Of a stretch of DNA of 64,000 bases, positions 20,313 to 29,364 are shown one piece after another. Both the position numbers and the translations under genes were made by a program. Source of the DNA: an uncultured Maribacter sp. GTDB taxonomy: Bacteria > Bacteroidota > Bacteroidia > Flavobacteriales > Flavobacteriaceae. The notes beneath the pieces were generated by a model that worked only from the letters and a program-made list of their open reading frames with translations, was not told the DNA's origin and ran no database searches. Each line of letters opens with the position of its first letter. Position 1 is the stretch's first letter. The stretch covers positions 496,001 through 560,000 of the forward strand of contig CANMKG010000002.1 in the NCBI GenBank assembly GCA_947498505.1. The letters run 5' to 3'.

Positions 20313-20552
20313 TTACGAACTTTTAATTTTTTCCGCTTCTAAACATTCTTTAAGCTCATTTTTATCCTTTTCAGATAAACTTTTCAAATTAGACTCATCA
20401 CAAATAGACGTCAATTTTGTGTTTTTATCCGAAAAGCCAGAGCAGGCTTTGCAAAAAAATAGATGAAACTTCAATTTAATTTTTTCAATTAAAGAAGCTT
20501 CTTTATACTGGGTTTTACAGCAGAGTATAGCTGCTTCATCACAAGAAATCAT
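20313..20552 (-). CDS. Small Cys-rich protein paired with the sigma factor; possible anti-sigma/zinc-finger-like protein
   Basis: 79 aa MISCDEAAILCCKTQYKEASLIEKIKLKFHLFFCKACSGFSDKN, with an H-x3-C-x2-C arrangement; immediately downstream of the sigma-70 gene. Confidence 0.65.
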   Translation of the reverse strand: MISCDEAAILCCKTQYKEASLIEKIKLKFHLFFCKACSGFSDKNTKLTSICDESNLKSLSEKDKNELKECLEAEKIKSS

Positions 20553-20555
20553 AAT

Positions 20556-21110
20556 TTAAAACCAATTTTGGTTAAGGCAACTCATTAAGGCCGTTCTGGC
20601 TCTATGTATCATTACCCACAGGTTAGACGGATTAATACCCAGCTCATTACAAATAACTTCGGTTTCTATACCTTGAATGGTTTTCATTTTAAAAACCATT
20701 GATTGTTTTTTAGGTAATTTTGAAATACATTCCTCTAAAGCAAGCGCCAGCTCCTTGTTTTCCATATCACTACTATTGACGGTGCTATAAGGGTCTGCAA
20801 CTTGTTCTTCTAGCCAATCTCCGTCGGAATCATGATTAGAATTATAATTAATTCGTACTTCCGCTTTTCCCTTCTTAGAATTTATTTTGCGGTAGTAATC
20901 AATTATTTTTCTTTTTAGAATAGCAACTAGCCATGTGCGTTCAGCCGCGTCTCCCTTATAGTTTTTAGCAGATTTTAAACCCGCAAGAAACGTTTCTTGT
21001 ACTAAGTCCTTTGCTATTTCAGCATCCGTAACTCTAGATACCGTAAAGTTAAATAGGTAATCGGCGTATTGATCTACCCATATGTCCGGATTTAATGTAT
21101 GCCTTGTCAT
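20556..21110 (-). CDS. RNA polymerase sigma-70 (ECF-type) factor
   Basis: Region 2 (LFNFTVSRVTDAEIAKDLVQETFLAGLKS), WLVAILKRKIIDYYRK, region 4 (LPKKQSMVFKMKTIQGIETEVICNELGINPSNLWVMIHRARTALMSCL). Confidence 0.93.
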   Translation of the reverse strand: MTRHTLNPDIWVDQYADYLFNFTVSRVTDAEIAKDLVQETFLAGLKSAKNYKGDAAERTWLVAILKRKIIDYYRKINSKKGKAEVRINYNSNHDSDGDWLEEQVADPYSTVNSSDMENKELALALEECISKLPKKQSMVFKMKTIQGIETEVICNELGINPSNLWVMIHRARTALMSCLNQNWF

Positions 21111-21188
21111 ACTTTTGTTTATGAGTTTGAAAAGTTAATCAATTTTGGCGAATATGTTTATTTTTGATAAAATCAATTTAACATAAAT

Positions 21189-21545
21189 ATGAGATTATCA
21201 CTTTTCGCCATTTTAGTTTTGGTTTTTAGTATTTCTTGTAAGCAAATAAACTCAAAAAGTATCACAGAGGTTTCACAAAAAGAACTCAAAAATGTTATTT
21301 TAATTGATGTTAGAACACCTAAAGAGTTTAGCGTGGGGCACTTAAATAATGCGATTAATATTAATTGGTTTGATGAAGATTTTGAAGATTATTTTAATGA
21401 AATTGATAAAAATGATACTTTGTATATTTATTGCAAAGCAGGAGGACGAAGTAAAAAAGCGCTGAAAAAGCTTTTGTCTATGGGGTATAAAAATGTTATG
21501 AATTTAGAAGGAGGTTATGATGCTTATTTGTCCTCAAAAAATTAA
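21189..21545 (+). CDS. Rhodanese-like domain lipoprotein
   Basis: Lipobox-like VFSISC; LIDVRTPKEFSVGHLNNAINI; active-site loop YCKAGGRSKKA. Confidence 0.9.
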   Translation: MRLSLFAILVLVFSISCKQINSKSITEVSQKELKNVILIDVRTPKEFSVGHLNNAININWFDEDFEDYFNEIDKNDTLYIYCKAGGRSKKALKKLLSMGYKNVMNLEGGYDAYLSSKN

Positions 21546-21766
21546 TAGCACTGCCTTTAAAAATTATAGTAATAGGTCACAGTTTAAAAAGTTCATAAGT
21601 CTATCTGAAAAATAGGTCTATCAGATATATTAAAATTTAGTTTATCAATTAACCTATACTTTTTAAAATAGAATTGCAGTTTTGTTGTTATGGTAATTTA
21701 AATCCCTAAATACAGGGATGCACAATGTATTTGGTAAACATATTTTTGTTGAAAATAAATTAGAAG

Positions 21767-24316
21767 ATGATAGTAGTTAAAGAACTAAAACAAATAATAA
21801 CAGTTATTGGTGTGGTGTTGTATGGTATTACTAATGCTTTTGGGCAACAAGATACTTTATGGTACGACATAAAGTGGAAAAAAACCACAAAAGAAAATGC
21901 TAGTTTCTATAGACCTCCGGTAAAAAGTGAAGGAAATATGTATCGTGTAAAGGATTATTACATTTCAGGGGTATTACAAATGAATGCGATTTCTAAATAT
22001 ATAGATAAAGATTATTGGGAAGGAAAAGTTACTTGGTATACCGAAAACGGGAAAGCTTATCAAGAGGGTAATTATAAAAATAATAAGTTGGATGGTGTTT
22101 ACAAAAGCTTTATACAAGGAAAAGAAATAGTTTCAACTTATGAAAAAGGAGTTTATGTTAGTGGAGAAACTAATACCAATTGTGGCACTTATTTTATTTA
22201 TTTAGAAGAAACAACAGAAGGTTACAGAAGAATTTATCATAATGGAGATTTAGGGGGATTACGGTATGAGCAATATTTAGATAAGGATAAAAGAAAAAAA
22301 TATACTAAGTATTATGATAAAAACGGCGAGTTCATAGGAGAGTCTAAAGTATTGGGTAATGGAAGCATTGCTGGTGTTGAGGTTTTATATAGCTACAAGC
22401 CTTTTTCTATCTCTAGCATGCATTATTATTCTAAAAGAGGAGAGTTCTTAGGGAATACGATTTATTACAAAAATGGAAATTTAAGAGAAAAGTTTATTGA
22501 AAAACCAAACTATAAAACAATTTATTATAATGTAGATGGAAAAGAAATAGGGGCCATAACATATAGTATGGTAAATTCTTATTTACGTCCTCAAAATGGT
22601 ACTAAGTATCATTTTTTTTCTAATTATAATAATAAAAATGAGGAGAAGAAAACAGAAGATAGGATTTCCGAAATAACCACTTATGAGAATGAGAAAGTTG
22701 TAAAATCTATTCAGAAATATGAAAATGGAAAAACAAAATCTCTGTTTACGTATAAAGACGGTTACAAGTTGTTGGATGTTTATTATAATGAAAGTGGTGC
22801 TGAAATATCCCGTTTAAGCTACAAGAACTATAAACCTTTTGAAGGAATAGAGCATGGAAGAGATATTAAAAGAATTTATAAAGAAGGAGATTTAGTTGAA
22901 GAGATAAAATACTATCCTGAAACCAAAACAAAGTTTATGGTTGCAAAGGAGAATTTAGAAACCTACTATGATAAAGAAGGAGAAGTTCTAGGAACACTAA
23001 AACTTACAGAAGGAGTATATGGCTCTCCTGAAGATGGAACCAGGTATAAATACTACAAGGGGGTTTATGAAAGAATTGAAGAATACAAAAGCGGAAATTT
23101 AGTAAAAGTTACTGCTTTAAGAAAAGGGAGTAGTGGTGACTATTATAAAACCATAGAAGTGTTTGATGATAGTGGTTACAATAAAATAAAAGAAATAAAA
23201 TTTTACAGTAACGGAAAAGTGCAAAGTAACGTTGATTATAAAAAGTATAATCCAGTTTTTGGTACTTATTTTAATAAAAATGGAGAAGAAATTGGTAAGT
23301 ACGATTTTAAAGTAAAAGAAGGAAAACGTTATGAATTTTTCAATGAGACAGACCAAATAAAGGAACTTGAAGAAATAAAGAATGGTAAGTTGGTACGTAG
23401 TCTAAGTTATGAGAGAGTATATAGTTATGATAAAAAAGACTATGATTACATACTGATGCAAGACATAGATAGCTCGAAAGACGCAAAGTTTTATGATAAA
23501 AAAGGAAAGTTAATCGCCAAGGCAACTTTTAAAAATGGGGAACCTTACAATGGTACTGTTTATGATAGAAAGGACAGAATTTTATATCAAATAAAAGATG
23601 GAAAGAAAAATGGTAAATATGAAAGATATGATTATGATAAAAGTATTATAGAAAAAGGAAGTTATAAAAACGATTTAAAAGAAGGTCTTTTTGTAAACTA
23701 CAACGCCTCTGGAGCAAAAGTATCTTCGGTAAACTTTGTTAAAGGTCAGCCGGAAGGTGATGCTATTTACTACAACGGAAAAAAGGTGGCTAGTAAAATA
23801 ACGTATAAAGACGGAAAGCCTTATGATGGTAAAAAGACCCATTACGATAATTACGCTAAAACGTACAGCGAAGAAATATATGAAAAAGGTAATCTCGTAA
23901 AATCTTTGGATTCTCAAAAAAATGGAAAAATAATCACTACCCATTCTAGCAAAATTTTAAAAGAGGTTGTTAAATATGATTTAAATGATAATAAAACATT
24001 ATCCTATAACTTAAAGAACGAAATATTAGAGGGTAAGGTTATTGCATATGATAAAGATGGGAATATAGAAAGAACAGCGGAATTTGAAAATGGTAAATTG
24101 GTTGCTGGTAAAGTAAAAATAAAGGCACAGTCATATGGTGCATCACCTGGCTATTTCTTTTTAATAAGAACAGATTCTACTTTTGCTATAGAAAAATATA
24201 ATGAAGAAGGACTAGAGTATAAGGCTTTCGAAAAAGTAGAAAAAGGAATGCGATTGAATCACTTATATAAATTAGATTCTAAAATAGAATACACTTATCC
24301 TATAGATTTAGAGTAG
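21767..24316 (+). CDS. Large MORN/YwqK-like repeat protein with signal peptide
   Basis: Many repeats of the Y.nG..... type (e.g. GKAYQEGNYKNNKLDGVYKSF, KNGKYERYDYDKSIIEKGSYKNDLKEGLFVNYNASGAKV). Confidence 0.75.
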   Translation: MIVVKELKQIITVIGVVLYGITNAFGQQDTLWYDIKWKKTTKENASFYRPPVKSEGNMYRVKDYYISGVLQMNAISKYIDKDYWEGKVTWYTENGKAYQEGNYKNNKLDGVYKSFIQGKEIVSTYEKGVYVSGETNTNCGTYFIYLEETTEGYRRIYHNGDLGGLRYEQYLDKDKRKKYTKYYDKNGEFIGESKVLGNGSIAGVEVLYSYKPFSISSMHYYSKRGEFLGNTIYYKNGNLREKFIEKPNYKTIYYNVDGKEIGAITYSMVNSYLRPQNGTKYHFFSNYNNKNEEKKTEDRISEITTYENEKVVKSIQKYENGKTKSLFTYKDGYKLLDVYYNESGAEISRLSYKNYKPFEGIEHGRDIKRIYKEGDLVEEIKYYPETKTKFMVAKENLETYYDKEGEVLGTLKLTEGVYGSPEDGTRYKYYKGVYERIEEYKSGNLVKVTALRKGSSGDYYKTIEVFDDSGYNKIKEIKFYSNGKVQSNVDYKKYNPVFGTYFNKNGEEIGKYDFKVKEGKRYEFFNETDQIKELEEIKNGKLVRSLSYERVYSYDKKDYDYILMQDIDSSKDAKFYDKKGKLIAKATFKNGEPYNGTVYDRKDRILYQIKDGKKNGKYERYDYDKSIIEKGSYKNDLKEGLFVNYNASGAKVSSVNFVKGQPEGDAIYYNGKKVASKITYKDGKPYDGKKTHYDNYAKTYSEEIYEKGNLVKSLDSQKNGKIITTHSSKILKEVVKYDLNDNKTLSYNLKNEILEGKVIAYDKDGNIERTAEFENGKLVAGKVKIKAQSYGASPGYFFLIRTDSTFAIEKYNEEGLEYKAFEKVEKGMRLNHLYKLDSKIEYTYPIDLE

Positions 24317-24317
24317 A

Positions 24318-24360
24318 AATTAAAAAGCTCCATTAATTTAATAATAGAGCTTTTTAATTT
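24318..24360. terminator. Bidirectional terminator between convergent genes
   Basis: AATTAAAAAGCTC...GAGCTTTTTAATT inverted repeat with flanking A/T tracts. Confidence 0.8.
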
Positions 24361-26374
24361 ATAATAGTCCGGCTCTTTCTAGTAAAGCCTCAACTTTAGG
24401 TTCAGCACCTCTAAAGCGTTTGTATAAAATCATCGGGTTTTCTGTACCTCCTTGAGATAACACGTTATCTTTAAATTTTGTAGCAACTTCGAGGTTGAAA
24501 ATTCCTTTTTCTTTAAAGTATGCGAATGCATCTGCATCTAAAACTTCAGCCCATTTATAACTGTAGTATCCTGAAGAGTAACCTCCTTGAAAAATATGAG
24601 AAAAAGCGGTGCTCATACAAGTTTCAATAGTTTCAGGGTATAAATTAGTTCCTTCAAAGGCTTTTGTTTCATGTGCTTTAACATCGGTAATTTCAGAGGG
24701 GTTTATACCATGCCAAGACATATCTAAAAGACCAAAACTCAATTGACGTAAAGTAGCCATGCCCTCTTGAAAAGTAGCAGATTCTTTAATTTTTTCGACC
24801 AATTCCATCGGAATTAATTCTCCAGTTTCATAATGCGTAGCAAAAAGTTCCAAGGCCTCTTTTTCGTAGCACCAATTTTCTAAGACCTGACTTGGTAATT
24901 CCACAAAATCCCAATAAACAGACGTCCCCGAAAGACTAGGGTAAATGGTATTTGCCAGCATACCGTGAAGCCCATGTCCGAATTCATGGAACAGTGTAGT
25001 AACTTCGTTAAAAGTTAAAAGAGACGGCTTACTCTCTGTTGGTTTGGTAAAATTACATACATTGGAAATGTGAGGGCGAATGTTTTCTTTGTCTTTTCTG
25101 TATTGTGATTTGTACGATGTCATCCATGCTCCGCCACGTTTTCCTGCTCTTGGATGAAAATCTGCATAAAATAGAGAAACAAATTTTTTCTCTAAATCAT
25201 ATACACGATAAGTTTTTACTTCGTCATGATATTTATCTATATCAAAAACTTCTTCAAATTGTAAACCAAAAAGCTTTTCAGCTACTTTAAAAACACCAGA
25301 AATAACATTTTCCAGTTTAAAGTATGGTTTTAGTTTTTCATCATCTAAACTAAAAAGTTTTTGCTTTAATTTTTCTGAATAGTAGGCACTATCCCACTTT
25401 TGCAATTGATCTATATCATCTAAATCTTTGGCAAAATCTTCTAGTTGTTTAAATTCTCTTTGTGCAGCAGGTTTTGCCTTATCTAATATTTCATTTAAAA
25501 AACCATGCACTTTTTCAGGCGTTTCTGCCATACGTTCTTCTAAGACAAAATTAGCATGAGTGGCATAGCCTAGTAAATTTGCTCTCTCATGTCTAAGTTT
25601 TGCTATTTGTAGTACATTTTCTTGATTATCTAAATCGTCATCTTTAAAACCTTTACTACCAAATGCCAGGGAAAGTTCTTTTCTGAGCTCTCGATTCTTG
25701 GCGTATTTCATAAAAGGAATATAGCTAGGATAGTCTAATGTAATTAACCAACCATCTAGTTTTTTTGATTTAGCCAATTGAGCTGCTGCTTCTTTAGCTC
25801 CGTCAGGGAGGCCTTCTAAGTCTTGCTCATTGGTAAGGTGCTTTTGGTATTTATTGGTTTCGGCTAAAACATTTTCTCCAAATTGTAGCTTTAATTTAGC
25901 CAAAGAGGCATCAATTTCTCTTAGCCTGGTTTTTTTATTTTCAGGAAGATTGGCCCCGTTACGACTAAAGCTCTTATATTTTTTATCAAGTAAGGTGTTT
26001 TGTTCTACGGTAAGATTAAGATGTTCTTTTTGTTCGTATACTGCCTTAACTCGTATAAATAAATCTTTATTAAGTGTAATGTCATTTCCGAATTCTGAAA
26101 GTAACGGAGAAACTTCTTGTGCAATTTTTTGAATCTCTTCATTAGTCTCTGCTGAATTAAGATTGAAAAAAATACTTGAAATACGGTCAAGTTGTTGACC
26201 AGAAAATTCTAAGGCCTCTATTGTGTTTTTAAAACTTGGAGCTTCTTGGTTTTCTGTTATAGCATCAATTTCAGTTCTTGCATCTTCCATAGCTTGCAAA
26301 AATGCAGGCTTAAAGTGTTCGTTTTTTATCTTAGAAAACGGAGCGGTATCAAATGGAGAAAGTAATGGATTCAT
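24359..26374 (-). CDS. M3 family metallopeptidase (Dcp/oligopeptidase A type; probable ATG at MNPLLSPFD, ORF opens at TTG 26389)
   Basis: HEFGHGLHGML zinc-binding motif; RAGKRGGAWMTSY. Confidence 0.93.
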   Translation of the reverse strand: MNPLLSPFDTAPFSKIKNEHFKPAFLQAMEDARTEIDAITENQEAPSFKNTIEALEFSGQQLDRISSIFFNLNSAETNEEIQKIAQEVSPLLSEFGNDITLNKDLFIRVKAVYEQKEHLNLTVEQNTLLDKKYKSFSRNGANLPENKKTRLREIDASLAKLKLQFGENVLAETNKYQKHLTNEQDLEGLPDGAKEAAAQLAKSKKLDGWLITLDYPSYIPFMKYAKNRELRKELSLAFGSKGFKDDDLDNQENVLQIAKLRHERANLLGYATHANFVLEERMAETPEKVHGFLNEILDKAKPAAQREFKQLEDFAKDLDDIDQLQKWDSAYYSEKLKQKLFSLDDEKLKPYFKLENVISGVFKVAEKLFGLQFEEVFDIDKYHDEVKTYRVYDLEKKFVSLFYADFHPRAGKRGGAWMTSYKSQYRKDKENIRPHISNVCNFTKPTESKPSLLTFNEVTTLFHEFGHGLHGMLANTIYPSLSGTSVYWDFVELPSQVLENWCYEKEALELFATHYETGELIPMELVEKIKESATFQEGMATLRQLSFGLLDMSWHGINPSEITDVKAHETKAFEGTNLYPETIETCMSTAFSHIFQGGYSSGYYSYKWAEVLDADAFAYFKEKGIFNLEVATKFKDNVLSQGGTENPMILYKRFRGAEPKVEALLERAGLL

Positions 26375-26384
26375 ATTTTTATTT

Positions 26385-26412
26385 GTCAAAAGTCAAAAGT
26401 CAAAAGTCAAAA
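26385..26412. repeat. Tandem repeat (GTCAAAA)x4
   Basis: Direct reading: GTCAAAAGTCAAAAGTCAAAAGTCAAAA. Confidence 0.97.
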
Positions 26413-26451
26413 GAAGTGTAATAATTGCAGATGTTTTAAAACATATAAAGC

Positions 26452-26943
26452 TTATGGCTTATTATTTATCGATTTAGCACCATCAATAACCTTTTGTTTT
26501 AAACCTTCTTTATAAAGTATAATTTTGTCTAATACACATTTATCTGAACTTCCAATAATTTGCGCTGCCAGAATACCAGCGTTTTTTGCACCGTCTAAGG
26601 CAACCGTGGCTACAGGTACACCTCCTGGCATTTGAAGAATTGATAAAACAGAATCCCAACCATCTATAGAGTTTCTACTTTTTACAGGAACACCAATAAC
26701 AGGTAAAGGAGACATTGAAGCAACCATACCAGGTAAATGTGCAGCTCCACCGGCACCAGCTATTATTACAGAATATCCGTTTGTGTGTGCATTTTTACTG
26801 AAGTAAAATAGTTTTTCAGGAGTACGGTGTGCAGAAACAATATCTACATCTACCTCAATATCAAAACCTTCTAAAATATCTATTGCTTCTTGCATTATGT
26901 GTAGGTCGCTCGTGCTTCCCATTACTACAGCTACTTTGCTCAT
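26452..26943 (-). CDS. purE: 5-(carboxyamino)imidazole ribonucleotide mutase
   Basis: VMGSTSDLHIMQEA, SAHRTPEKL, AGAGGAAHLPGMVAS. Confidence 0.97.
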   Translation of the reverse strand: MSKVAVVMGSTSDLHIMQEAIDILEGFDIEVDVDIVSAHRTPEKLFYFSKNAHTNGYSVIIAGAGGAAHLPGMVASMSPLPVIGVPVKSRNSIDGWDSVLSILQMPGGVPVATVALDGAKNAGILAAQIIGSSDKCVLDKIILYKEGLKQKVIDGAKSINNKP

Positions 26944-26946
26944 AAC

Positions 26947-28101
26947 TTATTTACTTATTACTTTAATACGTTCTTTTACCAATTGCGCAATTTCTCTTGC
27001 CTTGGTAATATCTTCATTTACTATGGTTACATGTCCCATTTTTCGAAACGGACGGGTTTGTTTTTTTCCGTAGATATGTGGGGTAACACCATTTAATTCT
27101 AAAATCTCGTCAAGATTCTCATAAACAACATCTCCGGTATAACCTTCGGCTCCTACTAAATTAACCATTATGCCTGCAACTTTGTTTTTAGTGCTTCCTA
27201 ATGGCAAGTCTAAAATTGCTCGTATATGTTGTTCAAATTGATTTGTGTAACTAGCCTCTATAGTTTGATGCCCACTGTTGTGCGGTCTTGGAGCAACTTC
27301 GTTAACTAAAATTTGGTCATTAGCTGTTTGAAACATTTCTACTGCTAAAAGGCCAACATGCTGAATTTTGTTTGAAACTTGTAAAGCAACTTCTTGAGCT
27401 TTTTTAGCAACATCATTGTCAATTCTAGCAGGACATATTACATATTCTACCTGATTGGCTTCTGGATGAAATTCCATTTCCACTACAGGGTACGTTACAA
27501 CTTTACCAGAGGCACTTCTGGCAACAATAACGGATAACTCATTTTTAAAAGGAATCATTTCCTCGGCTATACATTCTACATTAGGGAGGTTTTCTAAATC
27601 TTCGATTTTGCGAACTACTTTTACGCCTTGTCCGTCATAACCAAACTGAGCCGATTTCCAAACAAAGGGCAGTTTAAGCCCTCCATGATTAATACTGTCT
27701 TTAATTTCACTGGTGTAAGCAAAACGAGAGAAATCTGCGGTAGGAATGTTATTGTCTACATAAAAAAGTTTCTGTTTTGCTTTATTTTGAATGGTACGTA
27801 AGGCTATTGTTGGAGGATATACTTTTATTCCCTCTTTCTCTAGTTTTTCAAGAGCATCAACATTAACATTTTCGATTTCAATGGTGAGTACATCAACCTT
27901 TTTTCCAAAGTTATATACGGCATCAAAATCTAATAAATCCCCTAAGATAAACTCATCGCAAGCAATTTTACAGGGGGCATCGTTTGATGCTTCCAAAACT
28001 TTTGTATGAATATCTAATTTTCTTGTTTCGTACAACATCATCTTTCCTAGTTGCCCTCCACCAAGTATTCCAAGCTTAAAATTTGAAGAAAAATAGTTCA
28101 T
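26947..28101 (-). CDS. purK: 5-(carboxyamino)imidazole ribonucleotide synthase
   Basis: LGILGGGQLGKMM; ATP-grasp EEMIPFKNELSVIVAR; NEVAPRPHNSGHQTIE. Confidence 0.97.
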   Translation of the reverse strand: MNYFSSNFKLGILGGGQLGKMMLYETRKLDIHTKVLEASNDAPCKIACDEFILGDLLDFDAVYNFGKKVDVLTIEIENVNVDALEKLEKEGIKVYPPTIALRTIQNKAKQKLFYVDNNIPTADFSRFAYTSEIKDSINHGGLKLPFVWKSAQFGYDGQGVKVVRKIEDLENLPNVECIAEEMIPFKNELSVIVARSASGKVVTYPVVEMEFHPEANQVEYVICPARIDNDVAKKAQEVALQVSNKIQHVGLLAVEMFQTANDQILVNEVAPRPHNSGHQTIEASYTNQFEQHIRAILDLPLGSTKNKVAGIMVNLVGAEGYTGDVVYENLDEILELNGVTPHIYGKKQTRPFRKMGHVTIVNEDITKAREIAQLVKERIKVISK

Positions 28102-28140
28102 TAACTACAGGTGTTTTTTAATCACTTAAACTACAAAAAA

Positions 28141-28169
28141 CAAAAATACAGCTAAATCTTATAAACCAA
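28141..28169 (-). promoter_or_regulatory. Promoter for purK-purE
   Basis: Minus strand TTG-N18-TATTTTTG, close to the Bacteroidota consensus. Confidence 0.5.
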
Positions 28170-28202
28170 TTCGTTAAAACATATTTTCCACTAGCAAAAT
28201 GT

Positions 28203-28210
28203 TATCTTTG
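28203..28210 (+). promoter_or_regulatory. -7 element of the hpt-adk promoter
   Basis: TATCTTTG matches TAnnTTTG 22 bp before the start; no clear -33 TTG. Confidence 0.4.
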
Positions 28211-28231
28211 CGCCCTAATAAAAACTGAAAC

Positions 28232-29338
28232 TTGATAAAATTAAAGGATAAATATTTTAAACCTTTTTTAAATGAAGAGGAAATTCTAGCTGCTGTGAGT
28301 AAAATTGCTCAGGAAATAGCTAAGGATTATAAGGATAAAACACCAATTTTTGTTGGGGTTTTAAATGGCTCTTTTATGTTTGTTTCAGATTTTTTAAAAG
28401 CCTATTCTCACCCTTGTGAGGTGTCGTTTGTAAAATTAAGTTCGTATCAAGGGCTTACCTCTACTGGTATTGTAGAAACATTACTAGATCTTCCTGATAA
28501 TATTGATGGTAGAAGTGTTATAATTCTTGAAGATATTATTGATACGGGAAGAACTTTAAAAGAGTTAATAGACTTGTTTGCGAATACCAAAGTGAAGGAG
28601 TTTAAAATAGCAACTCTATTTTACAAGCCAGATATCTACAATGGGGAATATAAGATAGATTATGTTGGGCTAGAGATTCCTGATAAATTTATTGTGGGAT
28701 ATGGGCTAGATTATAATGAACTGGGACGAAACCTAAAAAAAGTTTACCAATTAAACCAAGATCGAATGATTAACTTAGTACTATTTGGAAAACCTGGAGC
28801 TGGAAAAGGCACACAGGCGGAATTTTTAAAAGAAAAATATAATTTAAAGCATATTTCTACAGGAGATGTTTTTCGTTATAATATTAAAAATGGTACAGAA
28901 TTAGGAATTTTAGCAAAATCGTACATAGATAGGGGAGATTTAGTGCCTGATGAAGTAACTATTAATATGTTGCAAGATGAGGTTGAAAAAAATCCTGATG
29001 CTAGTGGGTTTATTTTTGATGGTTTTCCAAGAACAACAGCACAAGCAGAAGCGTTAGATAACTTTTTGTCGTCTAAAAACATGGAGATTAGCGCTACTAT
29101 TGCATTAGACGCAGATGATGAAGTTTTAATTAAACGTTTATTAGAAAGAGGTAAAGTTAGTGGGCGATCTGATGATCAAGATGAAAATAAAATTAGAAAT
29201 CGCTTTGAAGAATACAATTTAAAAACAGCTCCTCTACAGAAGTATTATGAAGGGCAAGAAAAATATCATGCGGTTAATGGTATTGGAGAAATTATTGAAA
29301 TTACCGAAAGGCTATCATTGGTAATTGATATGCTTTAA
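28232..29338 (+). CDS. Fused hypoxanthine phosphoribosyltransferase-adenylate kinase (TTG start)
   Basis: N-terminal PRTase motif VIILEDIIDTGRTLKEL; C-terminal LVLFGKPGAGKGTQAEFLKEKY, DGFPRTTAQAEAL, continuous 368-aa frame. Confidence 0.93.
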   Translation: MIKLKDKYFKPFLNEEEILAAVSKIAQEIAKDYKDKTPIFVGVLNGSFMFVSDFLKAYSHPCEVSFVKLSSYQGLTSTGIVETLLDLPDNIDGRSVIILEDIIDTGRTLKELIDLFANTKVKEFKIATLFYKPDIYNGEYKIDYVGLEIPDKFIVGYGLDYNELGRNLKKVYQLNQDRMINLVLFGKPGAGKGTQAEFLKEKYNLKHISTGDVFRYNIKNGTELGILAKSYIDRGDLVPDEVTINMLQDEVEKNPDASGFIFDGFPRTTAQAEALDNFLSSKNMEISATIALDADDEVLIKRLLERGKVSGRSDDQDENKIRNRFEEYNLKTAPLQKYYEGQEKYHAVNGIGEIIEITERLSLVIDML

Positions 29339-29364
29339 TTTTTTAAAATAGAAAATCAACTTAA

